Assembly: GCA_021803575.1 (NCBI GenBank)
Contig: JAJZLH010000057.1
Span: 1-33,450 of the forward strand
DNA from: Bacillota bacterium
GTDB taxonomy: Bacteria; Bacillota; Sulfobacillia; JAJZYS01; JAJZLH01
Direction: 5' to 3'
DNA: 33,450 bases
The first letter of the stretch is position 1, and each line of letters opens with the position of its first letter. The notes below the pieces were generated by a model. That model was given only the letters and a program-made list of their open reading frames with translations. It was not told the origin of the DNA and searched no databases. Positions 15,896 to 27,321 of this stretch are shown here, piece after piece. Both the position numbers and the translations under genes were made by a program.

Positions 15896-16267
15896 CTAGA
15901 GGGCGCCGAAGAGGCGAGAGAGGCCCCAGCTGATGAAGCCGACCAGGAGCGATCCGACCAGGGCGGCCAGGAAGCCGGTCACAGCCAGGCCCGGGATGAT
16001 GCCGCTGAAGACCAGCCAGAAGAGCAAGGCGTTGATCACCACCGTGAACAGACCCAGCGTCAGCACCTGCAGCGGCAGGGTGAGCAGGACCAAGACCGGC
16101 TTCACAAAGCCGTTCAGCACCCCCAGCAAGATGGCGCCCACGATCACCGGCTCGAAGCCGGAAGCCTGGACACCGACGTGCAGGGCGGCCACCACCAGGA
16201 ATCCGATCGCGGCAGCCAGCACCCTGAGCAAGAACAGCATCAAGGGGCTCTGTCTACGCTTGAACAC
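15896..16267 (-). CDS. Phage-holin-like four-TM membrane protein (YvlD type)
   Basis: A 123-residue hydrophobic protein with four membrane segments, matching the 'mycobacterial 4 TMS phage holin' family (bacterial YvlD-like). Seen: LLRVLAAAIGFLVVAAL, then VGAILLGVLNGFVKPVL, where the (A/G)xLNxxVKPxL pattern is the family hallmark, followed by LPLQVLTLGLFTVVINALLFWL and a last segment ending GLSRLFGAL. The name reflects sequence similarity; there is no phage context and no evidence of lysis function. The GTG start has GGAGG eight bases upstream and overlaps the end of uvrC by 14 bases. Its place between uvrC and rapZ suggests an envelope role, which is inference. Confidence 0.88.
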   Translation of the reverse strand: MFKRRQSPLMLFLLRVLAAAIGFLVVAALHVGVQASGFEPVIVGAILLGVLNGFVKPVLVLLTLPLQVLTLGLFTVVINALLFWLVFSGIIPGLAVTGFLAALVGSLLVGFISWGLSRLFGAL

Positions 16268-18053
16268 CGTTGGCAGCCTCCTTCAGCGCCGACGCCAGCC
16301 TGGCTGGCAGGCCGGCCTGAATCAGGTCTTCGACAGAAGCTGCCTGAATCTTCCTGGGCGAGCCGAAGGTCTTGAGCAGGAGGCGCTTGCGCTTGGGCCC
16401 GATGCCAGCCACCGTGTCCAGCCAGGAGCTGGTCATGGCCCGGCTGCGCCGGTTGCCGTGGGCGGTGTTGGCGAAGCGGTGGGCCTCGTCGCGCAGGTGC
16501 TGCAGGAGCTGCAGCCCGGGGTCGTGGCGGGGCAGCACCAGGGGCTCCGTACCTTCTGGCAGGTAGAGCCACTCCTCGCGCTTGGCCAGTCCCACCACCG
16601 ACAGGTCCTCGCCCAAGGCCGCCAGTGTCTCCGCCACCGCCGCCACCTGGCCCTGGCCGCCGTCGATCAGGAGGAGGTCCGGCCGGTTCCGAAACGAGCT
16701 GTCGCGACGGTCGTCCAGCCGGCCCAGGCGGCGGGACACCGCCTCCTGGAGCGAGGCGAAGTCATTGGCCCCGGAGACGGTCCGGATCGAAAACTGCCGG
16801 TAGTGGGACGGCCTGAGGGCGCCGTCCTCTGCCACTGTCATCGAGGCCACGGACAGCGTGCCCTGTGTGTTGGAGATGTCGTAGGCCTCAATGCGGCGGG
16901 GTGGCACCGGCAAGGAGAGGGCGTCCGCCAGGTGGGCCAGTGCCACCTGGGCGCGCTCGGTCGCCCCGGCCTCCTGGCGGAGACCCTCGGCCGCATTCTG
17001 CTCGGCCATCTGCACCATCCGCCGTCCATCCCCGCGCTGAGGCACGCTCAGTGTGACGGCGCCGCTCCGCCGCTCCCGGATCCAGGCCCGCAGCGCCGTC
17101 ACGTCCTCAGGCAGCGCCGACAGCCAGACGGTGCGGGGAGGCCGCTCCCGGCCGTAGTGGGTGCGCAGCGCCGCACCGAGCACGGAGCCCTCGGCCTCAC
17201 CCTCCGGCACCTGGAAGGTGTAGCGCTTGCGGCCGGTCAGCTTGCCGTGGCGCACCAGGAGGATATCCACCACCGCCAGCTGGCGGCTCACCTTCACCGC
17301 CAACACGTCCGCCTCCCGGCCCTCCGCAACCACCACCGTCTGGGCGGCGGTCACCGCCTCCACCGCCTGCAGCCGGTCCCGAAGCCGGGCCGCCTCCTCG
17401 TAGCGGAGGCCCGCCGCCGCCTCGGCCATCTCCTGGCGAAGGGCGCGCATCACCTCTTCGTGGCGGCCCTCCAGCAAGGTGGCGGCCTGGGCCACCGTGT
17501 GCTGGTAGTCCTCCTGGCTGACCAGCCCGACGCAGGGCGCCGGGCAGCGCTTGATGTGGTAGAGCAGGCACGGCCGGTCCACCGTCTTAAACTTGTGGTC
17601 GGAGCAGCTCCGCATCGGGAACAGCCGGGCCATCAGGCGCAGCGTCTCGTGCACGGCGCCGCCTCCCGGGTAGGGCCCGAAGTAGCGCGCCTGGTCTGGC
17701 CGGCGCTGGCGGACGATCTCCAGGCGGGGAAACGGCTCGTCAGCCAGGCGCAGGTACGGGTAGTGCTTGTCGTCGCGCAGCACCACGTTGTACCTGGGCC
17801 GGTGCAGCTTGATCAAGGTCTCCTCGAGCAACAGCGCCTCGGCCTCGGTCTGGGTCAGAATCACCTCGATCGACGCACCGAGCCGGCGCAGCGCCGTGGT
17901 CTTGGCGTCGGCGGCCCGGCCCCGGAAGTAGGAGGTGACCCGGTCTCGCAGCCGCACCGCCTTGCCGACGTAGAGCACCTGGTCGGCCTTGTCCCGGAAC
18001 AGGTAACAGCCAGGCTGGCGGGGCAGTTCCTCGGCCTGGGCCAGAAGGTCCAT
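16254..18053 (-). CDS. uvrC: Excinuclease ABC subunit C
   Basis: The nuclease of nucleotide excision repair, cutting on both sides of the lesion marked by UvrAB. The 599 residues contain the full domain set: GIY-YIG nuclease at the N-terminus (GCYLFRDKADQVLYVGKA, with the later EE-TLIKLHRPRYNVVLRDDKHYPY), a Cys-rich region (CSDH...RPCLLYHIKRCPAPC) matching the four cysteines that hold an Fe-S cluster in E. coli UvrC, the UVR motif that contacts UvrB, the RNase H-like domain with YDISNTQG and LLLIDGGQGQ, and C-terminal helix-hairpin-helix repeats (GIGPKRKRLLLKTFGS). The ATG begins one base after the uvrA stop, with GGAG six bases upstream. Nothing appears missing. Confidence 0.97.
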   Translation of the reverse strand: MDLLAQAEELPRQPGCYLFRDKADQVLYVGKAVRLRDRVTSYFRGRAADAKTTALRRLGASIEVILTQTEAEALLLEETLIKLHRPRYNVVLRDDKHYPYLRLADEPFPRLEIVRQRRPDQARYFGPYPGGGAVHETLRLMARLFPMRSCSDHKFKTVDRPCLLYHIKRCPAPCVGLVSQEDYQHTVAQAATLLEGRHEEVMRALRQEMAEAAAGLRYEEAARLRDRLQAVEAVTAAQTVVVAEGREADVLAVKVSRQLAVVDILLVRHGKLTGRKRYTFQVPEGEAEGSVLGAALRTHYGRERPPRTVWLSALPEDVTALRAWIRERRSGAVTLSVPQRGDGRRMVQMAEQNAAEGLRQEAGATERAQVALAHLADALSLPVPPRRIEAYDISNTQGTLSVASMTVAEDGALRPSHYRQFSIRTVSGANDFASLQEAVSRRLGRLDDRRDSSFRNRPDLLLIDGGQGQVAAVAETLAALGEDLSVVGLAKREEWLYLPEGTEPLVLPRHDPGLQLLQHLRDEAHRFANTAHGNRRSRAMTSSWLDTVAGIGPKRKRLLLKTFGSPRKIQAASVEDLIQAGLPARLASALKEAANGVQA

Positions 18054-18054
18054 C

Positions 18055-20886
<2,832 letters not shown>

Positions 20887-20932
20887 CGCACGGTACGTCC
20901 TTTCGCCAGGGTGTGGTGAGTGTAGCACAGGC

Positions 20933-22936
20933 TCAGCGCGCGCTCTGACGCGCCAGCGCCCGCACCGTGATCGAGGCCTCCATCTCCACGATCACGTCGC
21001 GCAGCTGCGCCGCCCGCTCGAACTCCAGGAGCTTGGCCGCCTCCCGCATCTGCCGCCTCAGCCGCTCCACCATCTTCAACTTCTCCTTGTTGGAGAGCGC
21101 CGCCAGATCCAGGACCTGGCCCTGGGCCTGGGTGCCGAAGTGGGTGGCCTCCAGCACGTCCAGCACGCTCTTCACCACGGTGGTCGGCGTGATGTGGTGG
21201 CGGAGGTTGTAAGCAACCTGCATCTCCCGCCGGCGCCGGGTCTCGTCCATCGCCTGCTGCATGGAGGGGGTGATGCGGTCGGCGTACATGATCACCCGGC
21301 CGAACAGGTTGCGGGAGGCGCGGCCGATGGTCTGGATCAGAGAGGTGACGGAGCGCAGGTAGCCCTCCTTGTCGGCGTCCAGGATCGCCACCAGGGACAC
21401 CTCCGGCAGGTCCAGCCCCTCCCGCAGCAGGTTGATACCGACCAGCACGTCAAAGTTGCCGAGGCGCAGGTCGCGGATGATCTGCATGCGCTCCAGGGTG
21501 ACGATGTCGGAGTGCATGTACCGGACCCGCACCCCGCACTCCCGAAAGTACTCGGTGAGGTCCTCGGCCATCTTCTTGGTGAGGGTGGTGACGAGGACCC
21601 GCTCCTGGCGGGCGGCCCGGGCCTGGATCTCGGCCAGGAGGTCGTCCACCTGATGGGTGGTGGGCCGCACCTCGACCTCGGGGTCGACCAGGCCGGTGGG
21701 CCGCACGATCTGCTCGACCAGCCGCTGGGAGGTGGCCATCTCCCAGGGACCGGGCGTGGCCGAGACCGCCACCATGGTGCCGACTCTGGCCAGGAACTCA
21801 TCGAAGTTGAGCGGCCGGTTGTCCAGGGCCGAGGGCAGCCGGAAGCCGTACTCGACCAAGGTCTTCTTCCGCTCCTGGTCGCCGGCGTACATGCCCCGCA
21901 CCTGCGGGATCGAGATGTGGGACTCGTCCACGAACAGGAGGTAGTCCTTGGGAAAGAAGTCGAGCAGGGTGTAGGGCGGCTCGCCGGGGGCTCTCCCGCT
22001 CAGGTGGCGCGAGTAGTTCTCGATGCCGGAGCAATACCCCACCTCGCGCAGCATCTCCAGATCGTACCTGGTGCGCTGCTCCAGCCGCTGCGCCTCCAAT
22101 AGCCGGCCTCGGCGGGCAAGTTCGTCCAGGCGGCTTTTGAGCTCGGCCTCGATGGTGACGATGGCCGCTTCCCGTCTCTCCAGAGGCGTCACGTAGTGCG
22201 ACGCCGGGTAGATCGCCACGTGGTCGCGCTCGCCGTAGACCTCCCCGGTCAGGGCGTCGAGCTCGCAGAGCCGCTCGATGGTGTCGCCGAAGTACTCGAC
22301 CCGTACCACCCGCTCCGAAGAGCCGGCCGGAAAGATCTCCAGCACATCACCGCGCACCCGGAAGTGGCCGCGGGTCAGGTTCTGATCGTTGCGCTGGTAC
22401 TGGTTGTCCACCAGCTGGCGGAGCACCGCCTGGCGCGGCCGCTCGCTGCCCTTGCGCAGGGAGACGCACAGTTCGCGGTAGTCCTCCGGCGAGCCCAGCC
22501 CGTAGATGCAGCTGACCGAGGCCACGATCAGCACGTCGCGCCGCTCGAACAGGGCGGTGGTGGCGGCGTGGCGCAGCTTGTCGATCTCGTCGTTGATGGA
22601 GGCGTCCTTCTCGATGTAGGTGTCCGACTGCGGCACGTAGGCCTCGGGCTGGAAGTAGTCATAGTAGGAGACGAAGTACTCGACGGCATTGTCGGGGAAG
22701 AACTGCTTGAACTCACCGGCCAGCTGGGCGGCCAGCGTCTTGTTGGGCGCCAGCACCAAGGTCGGGCGCTGCAGCCGCTCCACCGTACAGGCCATGGTGT
22801 AGGTCTTGCCCGATCCGGTCACGCCCAGGAGCACCTGGTGGGAGAGCCCTGCCTCCACGCCGCTCACCAGCTGGGCGATGGCCTGGGGCTGGTCGCCCTT
22901 GGGGCTGAAGTCTCCCGCCAGCACGAACTGGTCCAT
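20933..22936 (-). CDS. uvrB: Excinuclease ABC subunit B
   Basis: The damage-verifying helicase-like subunit that loads at lesions with UvrA and recruits UvrC. The 667-residue length is normal. Seen: Walker A GVTGSGKT (38-45), the beta-hairpin region [21 protein letters not shown] that inserts between DNA strands, [13 protein letters not shown], the helicase motifs SATPGPWE and QTIGRASRN, and the C-terminal UVR motif [22 protein letters not shown]. The ATG has GAGGAGG directly upstream. A strong GC hairpin with a short T tract (22972-23001) separates it from the bactofilin gene, suggesting a fresh transcription unit begins here, though I see no clear promoter. Confidence 0.98.
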   Translation of the reverse strand: MDQFVLAGDFSPKGDQPQAIAQLVSGVEAGLSHQVLLGVTGSGKTYTMACTVERLQRPTLVLAPNKTLAAQLAGEFKQFFPDNAVEYFVSYYDYFQPEAYVPQSDTYIEKDASINDEIDKLRHAATTALFERRDVLIVASVSCIYGLGSPEDYRELCVSLRKGSERPRQAVLRQLVDNQYQRNDQNLTRGHFRVRGDVLEIFPAGSSERVVRVEYFGDTIERLCELDALTGEVYGERDHVAIYPASHYVTPLERREAAIVTIEAELKSRLDELARRGRLLEAQRLEQRTRYDLEMLREVGYCSGIENYSRHLSGRAPGEPPYTLLDFFPKDYLLFVDESHISIPQVRGMYAGDQERKKTLVEYGFRLPSALDNRPLNFDEFLARVGTMVAVSATPGPWEMATSQRLVEQIVRPTGLVDPEVEVRPTTHQVDDLLAEIQARAARQERVLVTTLTKKMAEDLTEYFRECGVRVRYMHSDIVTLERMQIIRDLRLGNFDVLVGINLLREGLDLPEVSLVAILDADKEGYLRSVTSLIQTIGRASRNLFGRVIMYADRITPSMQQAMDETRRRREMQVAYNLRHHITPTTVVKSVLDVLEATHFGTQAQGQVLDLAALSNKEKLKMVERLRRQMREAAKLLEFERAAQLRDVIVEMEASITVRALARQSAR

Positions 22937-22971
22937 GTGGTCCTCCTCGCATCGTGGGCCCCCGGGGGTGC

Positions 22972-23001
22972 AAAGGGCGGGGCACCGGAGGCGCCCCGCC
23001 C
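22972..23001 (-). terminator. Terminator-like hairpin after the bactofilin gene
   Basis: On the minus strand GGGCGGGGC (23001-22993) and GCCCCGCCC (22983-22975) form a perfect nine-pair stem with a nine-base loop, followed by TTT. It lies 20 bases after the bactofilin stop and ahead of uvrB. The T tract is short, so termination may be partial. A separate CCCCCGGGGG palindrome lies just beyond it (22959-22968). Confidence 0.6.
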
Positions 23002-23020
23002 AGATGTTGGCCCCGCTGGT

Positions 23021-23449
23021 TCAGGCTGGTGTGGTCGGCTCCTCGCTGGCAGGCGGCTCGTCGTCGGCGGCGACCGCCACCTCGCAGGCACCGACCAGGC
23101 TGGCGCCCTCCTCCACGGTCAGGCGGCGGGCCTTCACATTGCCGACCACCCGGGCGGTCGGCTTCAGTTCCAGGCGCCGCATGGCCGTGATATCGCCCTC
23201 GACCAGACCCATCACGATCACTTCCTGACCCTCGACCGTGGCGTTGACAACCGCCGTCTCGGCGATGATCAGCTGCCCCTCGTGCCGGATCTTGCCCTTG
23301 AAATGGCCCTCCAGACGGATCAGGCCGCGACCGGTGCCGACCAGGGTCCCATCGAAGGACACGTTCCGGGAAAGGAGGGCCGTCCCCTCCTGCGTGCTGG
23401 GCAGCCCCAGGTCGCCCCGGCTCTTGCCCATCTGCACCACCATCGCCAC
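23021..23449 (-). CDS. Bactofilin (polymer-forming cytoskeletal protein)
   Basis: A 142-residue protein of the bactofilin (DUF583) family, which forms nucleotide-free filaments of stacked beta-helices at the membrane. Seen: repeated short beta-helix rungs such as GLIRLEGHFKGKIRHEGQLIIA, ATVEGQEVIVMGLVEGDITA and LELKPTARVVGNVKARRLTVEEGA, with a disordered acidic tail (DDEPPASEEPTTPA). The GTG at 23449 has AAGGGG six bases upstream; an ATG two codons later (23443) is equally possible. The frame is open to 23494. Bactofilins commonly sit beside M23-family genes and position them; here the upstream neighbour is a membrane-anchored, apparently inactive LytM protein. Confidence 0.92.
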   Translation of the reverse strand: MAMVVQMGKSRGDLGLPSTQEGTALLSRNVSFDGTLVGTGRGLIRLEGHFKGKIRHEGQLIIAETAVVNATVEGQEVIVMGLVEGDITAMRRLELKPTARVVGNVKARRLTVEEGASLVGACEVAVAADDEPPASEEPTTPA

Positions 23450-23539
23450 AGATCCCCTTCCCAGCCATCCCGACTCGGGTCGTTCCGGGAGCATTCTTTC
23501 ATGACGAGCCGATTCCTACCGGAGCCGGCGGCGGGGTGC

Positions 23540-24373
23540 CTAGAGTCCGCTGGCGAGGGGAGAGCCGTGGGTGATGAGGAGCGGGTTCTGGGCAACCCCC
23601 CACAACCACACCGTGAAGCCCACCGGCGCCTGGCCGGCCTTGCCCAGAGCGGTGCCGCTGTGCACCGTCTGGCCGGCGGCGACCAAGGGGTCCATCACCT
23701 GGCTGTACGAGATCTGGAGGCCGGCCGCACTGTCGATCAGGATGGTGTCACCGCCCTGGGGCGAGGGCTGGACGGCGTGCACCGTCCCCGCTGCCACGGC
23801 GCTGACCGTGGCGCCTGCCTCGGCTGTGATCAGGATGCCACTGTTGAAGTGGCTCGCCCCGCTCATGCCCTGCCAGCCGTAGGCGGCGCTCAGCCGTCCC
23901 GCCACCGGCAACCGGTTCGGCCAGGAGATGGCGGCGGCGGGACCGGAGCTGGCATTCAGCTGGCCGCTCAGCTGCTCGAGGGCGCCGACCAGGCTCTGAA
24001 AGCCGGCCAGGGCCGGCGTGCTGTAGCCGTCGATCGCCGACACCCGGCTCTCGGCGGCGCTCACCGCCTGCTCCAGAGTGGCCAGCTTGGCGGCGATGGC
24101 GCTCACCGACTGTTGATCGGCCAGGTAGCTGCTCTTTTGCTGCTGCTCGGTGGCCACCAGACGGTGCAACTGGGCGATGTGGGCGCTGGCCAGGCGGCTG
24201 GCGCGGACGGTGCCGAGGTAGGACGCGAAGAACAACAGCGCCACCGAGACGGCGACCGCCGCCGCCACCGCGGCAGCGATCAGGAGCCGTTGCAGGCCGA
24301 TGCCGAAGGAGATCTCCTGAGCGGTGCCGTCCTTCTCAGAGACGACGACCAGCCGGTAGGTGTGGTCTGCCAA
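23540..24373 (-). CDS. Membrane-anchored, catalytically degenerate M23/LytM-like protein
   Basis: A 277-residue type II membrane protein: short cytoplasmic tail, one membrane segment (about 30-53), a coiled-coil stalk (about 57-115) and a C-terminal LytM fold (about 150-277). The LytM region aligns with the active neighbour, but all four zinc ligands are gone: the HxGxD site reads NSGIL (Asn177, Leu181) and the HxH site reads Val251 and Phe253. The accessory YAH also reads YSQ. The fold-preserving glycines and TVSAVAAGTVHAV strand remain. The TTG start at 24373 has GGGAGG six bases upstream. By analogy with EnvC-like activators, it may recruit or activate another hydrolase rather than cut; that is inference. 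The bactofilin follows 90 bases later. Confidence 0.85.
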   Translation of the reverse strand: MADHTYRLVVVSEKDGTAQEISFGIGLQRLLIAAAVAAAVAVSVALLFFASYLGTVRASRLASAHIAQLHRLVATEQQQKSSYLADQQSVSAIAAKLATLEQAVSAAESRVSAIDGYSTPALAGFQSLVGALEQLSGQLNASSGPAAAISWPNRLPVAGRLSAAYGWQGMSGASHFNSGILITAEAGATVSAVAAGTVHAVQPSPQGGDTILIDSAAGLQISYSQVMDPLVAAGQTVHSGTALGKAGQAPVGFTVWLWGVAQNPLLITHGSPLASGL

Positions 24374-24446
24374 TTCGTGCCTCCCCAGTCGACCTGTGCG
24401 ACCACGAACCGTATGCGCAATCAGCCGTGAAACTTTGCACGAAGTG

Positions 24447-24475
24447 AGCTTACAGACCTGGCGGCCGGCGGTCAA
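24447..24475 (-). promoter_or_regulatory. Possible promoter for the degenerate LytM-bactofilin pair
   Basis: On the minus strand TTGACC (24475-24470) and TAAGCT (24452-24447) are separated by 17 bases in the 122-base gap after the M23 peptidase gene. The -35 is good (five of six), but the -10 is poor (three of six). The gap is also less GC-rich than its surroundings. This is only a candidate. Confidence 0.3.
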
Positions 24476-24495
24476 GTCGGCCCAGGGCAGGGGGC

Positions 24496-25674
24496 CTACC
24501 GCTTTGGCAGGTACAGCACCGGGTTTTTGGGGACGCCGTCCACCCGGATCTCGAAGTGGACGTGCGGGCCGGTCGCCCAGCCGGTCATCCCCACCAGGCC
24601 GATCACCTGTCCCTGGGTGACGGTCTCGCCGACGTGTACCTCGATCCGGCTCTGGTGGGCGTAGAGGGTGGAGACGCCGCCGCCGTTGTCCAGCACCACT
24701 ACGTTGCCGTAGCCGTTGATCCAGCCGGCGATGATCACCGTGCCGGCCGCTGCGGCGTGGATCGGCGTGTACATCGGCACGCCGATGTCGATGCCGGTGT
24801 GTAGCTCCCACTTGTGGGCGAAGGGGTCGTACCAGTAGGCGAAGGGGTTGGTGATCGGCCCGTTGACCGGCCAGATGAAGTGGATGGAGTTGATCCCTTG
24901 GCCGGTGCCCGGCCCCTCCAGGGCGGTGATGGCGGCGGTCACCGCCGCCTGGTTGGCCTCGTCGGCGCCGACCACCCGCTGCTGCTGACCCTGGGCCTGG
25001 ATCAGTGCGCTGACCTGCACCTGGACCTGGCCCTGTTCCTGGGCGAGCTGGGTCTCCTGGGCCGAGGCCTCCTGCAAGAGGGACGTCAGCTGTTGCTTCT
25101 GGGCGGTGAGCTGGCTGCCGAGCATGGCCAGGTTCTCCTCAGCGATGCGCATCTGGTTGATCACTCCGAGGTCGGCCTGAATCAGGGTTTGCACTTCCTG
25201 AAGCCTGGTCAGGAAGTCCGAAAAGCTCTGGGCCTGGAGCAGCACCGACAGAAAGCCGCCCATCCCCTGCTCCTGGAGGCTCTGCAGGGCGGTGGTGACC
25301 TGGGCCCGCCCTGACGCCAGCTTGGCCTTGGTGGCCTGATATTTGGCCTGGGTCACGACCAGGGCGCCCTCTGTGGCCGTGACCTCAGCGCTGAGGTAGG
25401 TGATGTGGGAGCGGGTGGTGTTCAGCTCCGCCTCCAGCACGTAGAGCTGCTGCTTGGCGCGTTGGTAGGCGCCGTGAATCTGGCTGAGCCGACTCTTGGC
25501 CTGGTTGAGGGCCTGCTGGTCCTGGTTCAGCTCCTGCTGCAGCTGGCTGAGGCTCTGCCCTCCCCCGGCGGCACGGGCCGGCAGGGCTCCCCCCAGTCCT
25601 CCCACCAGGGTGAGGGCCAGGACAGCCGTGAGCAAGGCCCGGACCGGCCCATGGGCGCGTCCGGGTCCCTGCAT
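24496..25674 (-). CDS. Secreted coiled-coil M23 peptidase (murein hydrolase, PcsB/EnvC-like architecture)
   Basis: A 392-residue exported peptidoglycan hydrolase. Seen: a signal peptide (Arg, hydrophobic 13-30, cleavage near ARA-A at 34-36), a long Gln/Ala-rich coiled coil (about 38-255), and an M23 zinc endopeptidase domain with intact ligands: HTGID (His292, Asp296), YAH (His340) and PHVHFEI (His371, His373). The ATG overlaps the ftsX stop by one base (TGATG). Known: FtsEX controls coiled-coil hydrolases or activators (PcsB, CwlO, EnvC, RipC) across the membrane. Position and architecture strongly suggest this is the FtsEX client. It does not have the NlpC/P60 or CHAP domain of CwlO and PcsB, but carries an M23 domain instead, as in many Clostridia. 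Confidence 0.94.
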   Translation of the reverse strand: MQGPGRAHGPVRALLTAVLALTLVGGLGGALPARAAGGGQSLSQLQQELNQDQQALNQAKSRLSQIHGAYQRAKQQLYVLEAELNTTRSHITYLSAEVTATEGALVVTQAKYQATKAKLASGRAQVTTALQSLQEQGMGGFLSVLLQAQSFSDFLTRLQEVQTLIQADLGVINQMRIAEENLAMLGSQLTAQKQQLTSLLQEASAQETQLAQEQGQVQVQVSALIQAQGQQQRVVGADEANQAAVTAAITALEGPGTGQGINSIHFIWPVNGPITNPFAYWYDPFAHKWELHTGIDIGVPMYTPIHAAAAGTVIIAGWINGYGNVVVLDNGGGVSTLYAHQSRIEVHVGETVTQGQVIGLVGMTGWATGPHVHFEIRVDGVPKNPVLYLPKR

Positions 25675-26558
25675 CAGATGCGGCCCCGGCGTATGGACAG
25701 CTGGCTGGCAACCAGTCCGATGACGACTCCCAAGGCCAGGGTCAAAGGCAGGATGGTGCGGTCAGCCGTGGCCTCGCCCACCACCGGCAAGAACGGCAGG
25801 TCGAGGTGGACGGTGGAGGCGTAGAGGTGGTAGAGGCCAGCGGTGAGCAGGGTCGCCAACAGGGCGCCCATCAGGCCCAGCAGCATGCCCTCCAGCAAGA
25901 ACGGCAGCCGGATGAAGCCCTCGGTGGCACCGACCAGGCGCATGATGTGGATCTCGCGGCGGCGGGCAAAGATGCCGGTGCGGATGGCATTCTGGATCAC
26001 CAAGAGGGTACCGAGCGCGAGCAGGATGCCCATGGCCAGACCAACCAGGCGCACGATGCTGACCGCCTTCAAGAGCCTTTCCACCACCGGCGCCTGATAG
26101 TTGACGGTCTGTACCTCGGGCAGCTTCTGGAGGCGGGCGGCTAGTGGCGCCACCGCCTGGGCGGTGGTGGCCTTGACGTAGATGGCGTCGAGCAAGGGGT
26201 TCTGGCTGCCCAGCGGCTTAAAGGCCTGGCCCGACGACCCGAAGTCCTTCTCCAGCTGAGCCAGGGCCTGTTGCTTGGAGACGAAGACGGCGCTTTGCAC
26301 CTGAGACCAGCTGCGCACCGAGGTGGCGATCTGGGCGCCCTGGGCACTGGTCACGCTGGGCTTCAGAAAGGCCTCGATGCCGACCTGCCCCTCCATCGAG
26401 TTGGCGAGCCGGCCCACGTTCAGGGACATGGCGGCGAACACAGCCAGGACCAAAAGCGCCACCGCCGCCGAGGTGATGGAGGCGAAGGTGAGCACCGGGT
26501 TCTGCCGCATGTTCTGCCAGACTTCGGAGAAGTAGAAGCGCCAGCTGTGGATGTTCAA
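25674..26558 (-). CDS. ftsX: Cell division protein FtsX
   Basis: Membrane subunit of the FtsEX complex, which uses ATP binding to switch on wall hydrolases outside the cell. The 294 residues show the family layout: cytoplasmic N-tail with FYFSEVWQNMRQNP, first membrane segment, an outer domain of about 130 residues (about 45-170) holding client-binding loops, then three membrane segments with LLVIQNAIRTGIFARRREIHIMRLVGAT, the strongest family motif. The start is TTG at 26558, overlapping the ftsE stop by four bases (TTGA). The stop overlaps the M23 peptidase start by one base. The tight ftsE-ftsX-hydrolase coupling supports a functional trio. Confidence 0.96.
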   Translation of the reverse strand: MNIHSWRFYFSEVWQNMRQNPVLTFASITSAAVALLVLAVFAAMSLNVGRLANSMEGQVGIEAFLKPSVTSAQGAQIATSVRSWSQVQSAVFVSKQQALAQLEKDFGSSGQAFKPLGSQNPLLDAIYVKATTAQAVAPLAARLQKLPEVQTVNYQAPVVERLLKAVSIVRLVGLAMGILLALGTLLVIQNAIRTGIFARRREIHIMRLVGATEGFIRLPFLLEGMLLGLMGALLATLLTAGLYHLYASTVHLDLPFLPVVGEATADRTILPLTLALGVVIGLVASQLSIRRGRI

Positions 26559-27292
26559 CGGCCGACCGCTCCCTCGCTGTGAGGCTCCGACTGCGCCGCG
26601 GTGGTGCCGGTGGGCTGGAAGTAGGCGCCGGACAGTTCGTCGCGCACGATCCGGCCCTGGTCGATGCCGATCACGCGCTGGCGGAAGTTGTCCACCAGGG
26701 CCACGGCGTGGGTGGCCATCAGCACGGTGGTGCCCATCCGGTTCACATCCAGAAAGCAGCGCAGGATATCCTCGGAGGTCTTGGGGTCGAGGTTGCCGGT
26801 CGGCTCGTCGCCGAGCAGCACCAGCGGCCTGCCCACGATCGCCCGGGCGATGCCGATCCGCTGCTGCTCACCGGCCGACAGCTGGTGGGGGTACTTGTGG
26901 GCCATCTGCGCCAGGCCGACGATCTCCAGAGCCTCCATCACCCGGCGCTTGAGGTCGCGGTGCACCTCCTCGGTCACCCTCAGGTTGAAGGCGATGTTGT
27001 CGAAGACGGTGCGCTGGGAGAGGAGCAGGAAGTCCTGGAACACGATGCCGATCTCCCGGCGCAGAAAGGGCACCTTGCGCATCGGCAGGCGCCCCACGTC
27101 CCAGCCGTTGACCACCACCGAGCCGCTGGTCGGGGTGTCGCCCCGGTAGATCATCCGCATCAAGGTCGTCTTGCCGGCACCGCTCGGTCCGACCACAAAG
27201 ACGAACTCGCCCTTGCCGACTTCGAGGTCGACGTGGTCGAGCGCCAGAGTGTCCGTTCCGTATTTCTTGGTGACAGAACGAAAGCTGATCAA
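26555..27292 (-). CDS. ftsE: Cell division ATP-binding protein FtsE
   Basis: ATPase of the FtsEX complex. The 245-residue protein has Walker A GPSGAGKTT (35-43), the Q-loop VFQDFLLL, signature LSAGEQQRIGIARA (Ala where LSGGE is most common, a tolerated variant), Walker B LVLLGDEPTGNLD and switch ATHAVALV. The C-terminus carries about 25 extra residues (YFQPTGTTAAQSEPHSEG) beyond the core. The start is TTG at 27292 with GGGGAGG seven bases upstream. It lies 29 bases after the wecG/tagA gene; a TAGAAT box in that gap lacks a partner -35, so a separate promoter is uncertain. Confidence 0.96.
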   Translation of the reverse strand: MISFRSVTKKYGTDTLALDHVDLEVGKGEFVFVVGPSGAGKTTLMRMIYRGDTPTSGSVVVNGWDVGRLPMRKVPFLRREIGIVFQDFLLLSQRTVFDNIAFNLRVTEEVHRDLKRRVMEALEIVGLAQMAHKYPHQLSAGEQQRIGIARAIVGRPLVLLGDEPTGNLDPKTSEDILRCFLDVNRMGTTVLMATHAVALVDNFRQRVIGIDQGRIVRDELSGAYFQPTGTTAAQSEPHSEGAVGR

Positions 27293-27321
27293 TCTCTTGC
27301 CTCCCCGGGCGCAACGGCCGT

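Noticed and set aside
22959-22968. CCCCCGGGGG perfect palindrome before uvrB
   Set aside because: Too short and too close to the base composition to call an operator; noted only with the terminator.
23468-23478. CCCGACTCGGG near-palindrome upstream of the bactofilin gene
   Set aside because: Short GC-rich symmetry of this kind is expected by chance here.
24374-24811. N-terminal extension of the dead LytM protein by 146 residues
   Set aside because: That part is an Arg/His-rich shadow of the upstream M23 gene; the TTG at 24373 has a good ribosome binding site and leads directly into the membrane segment.
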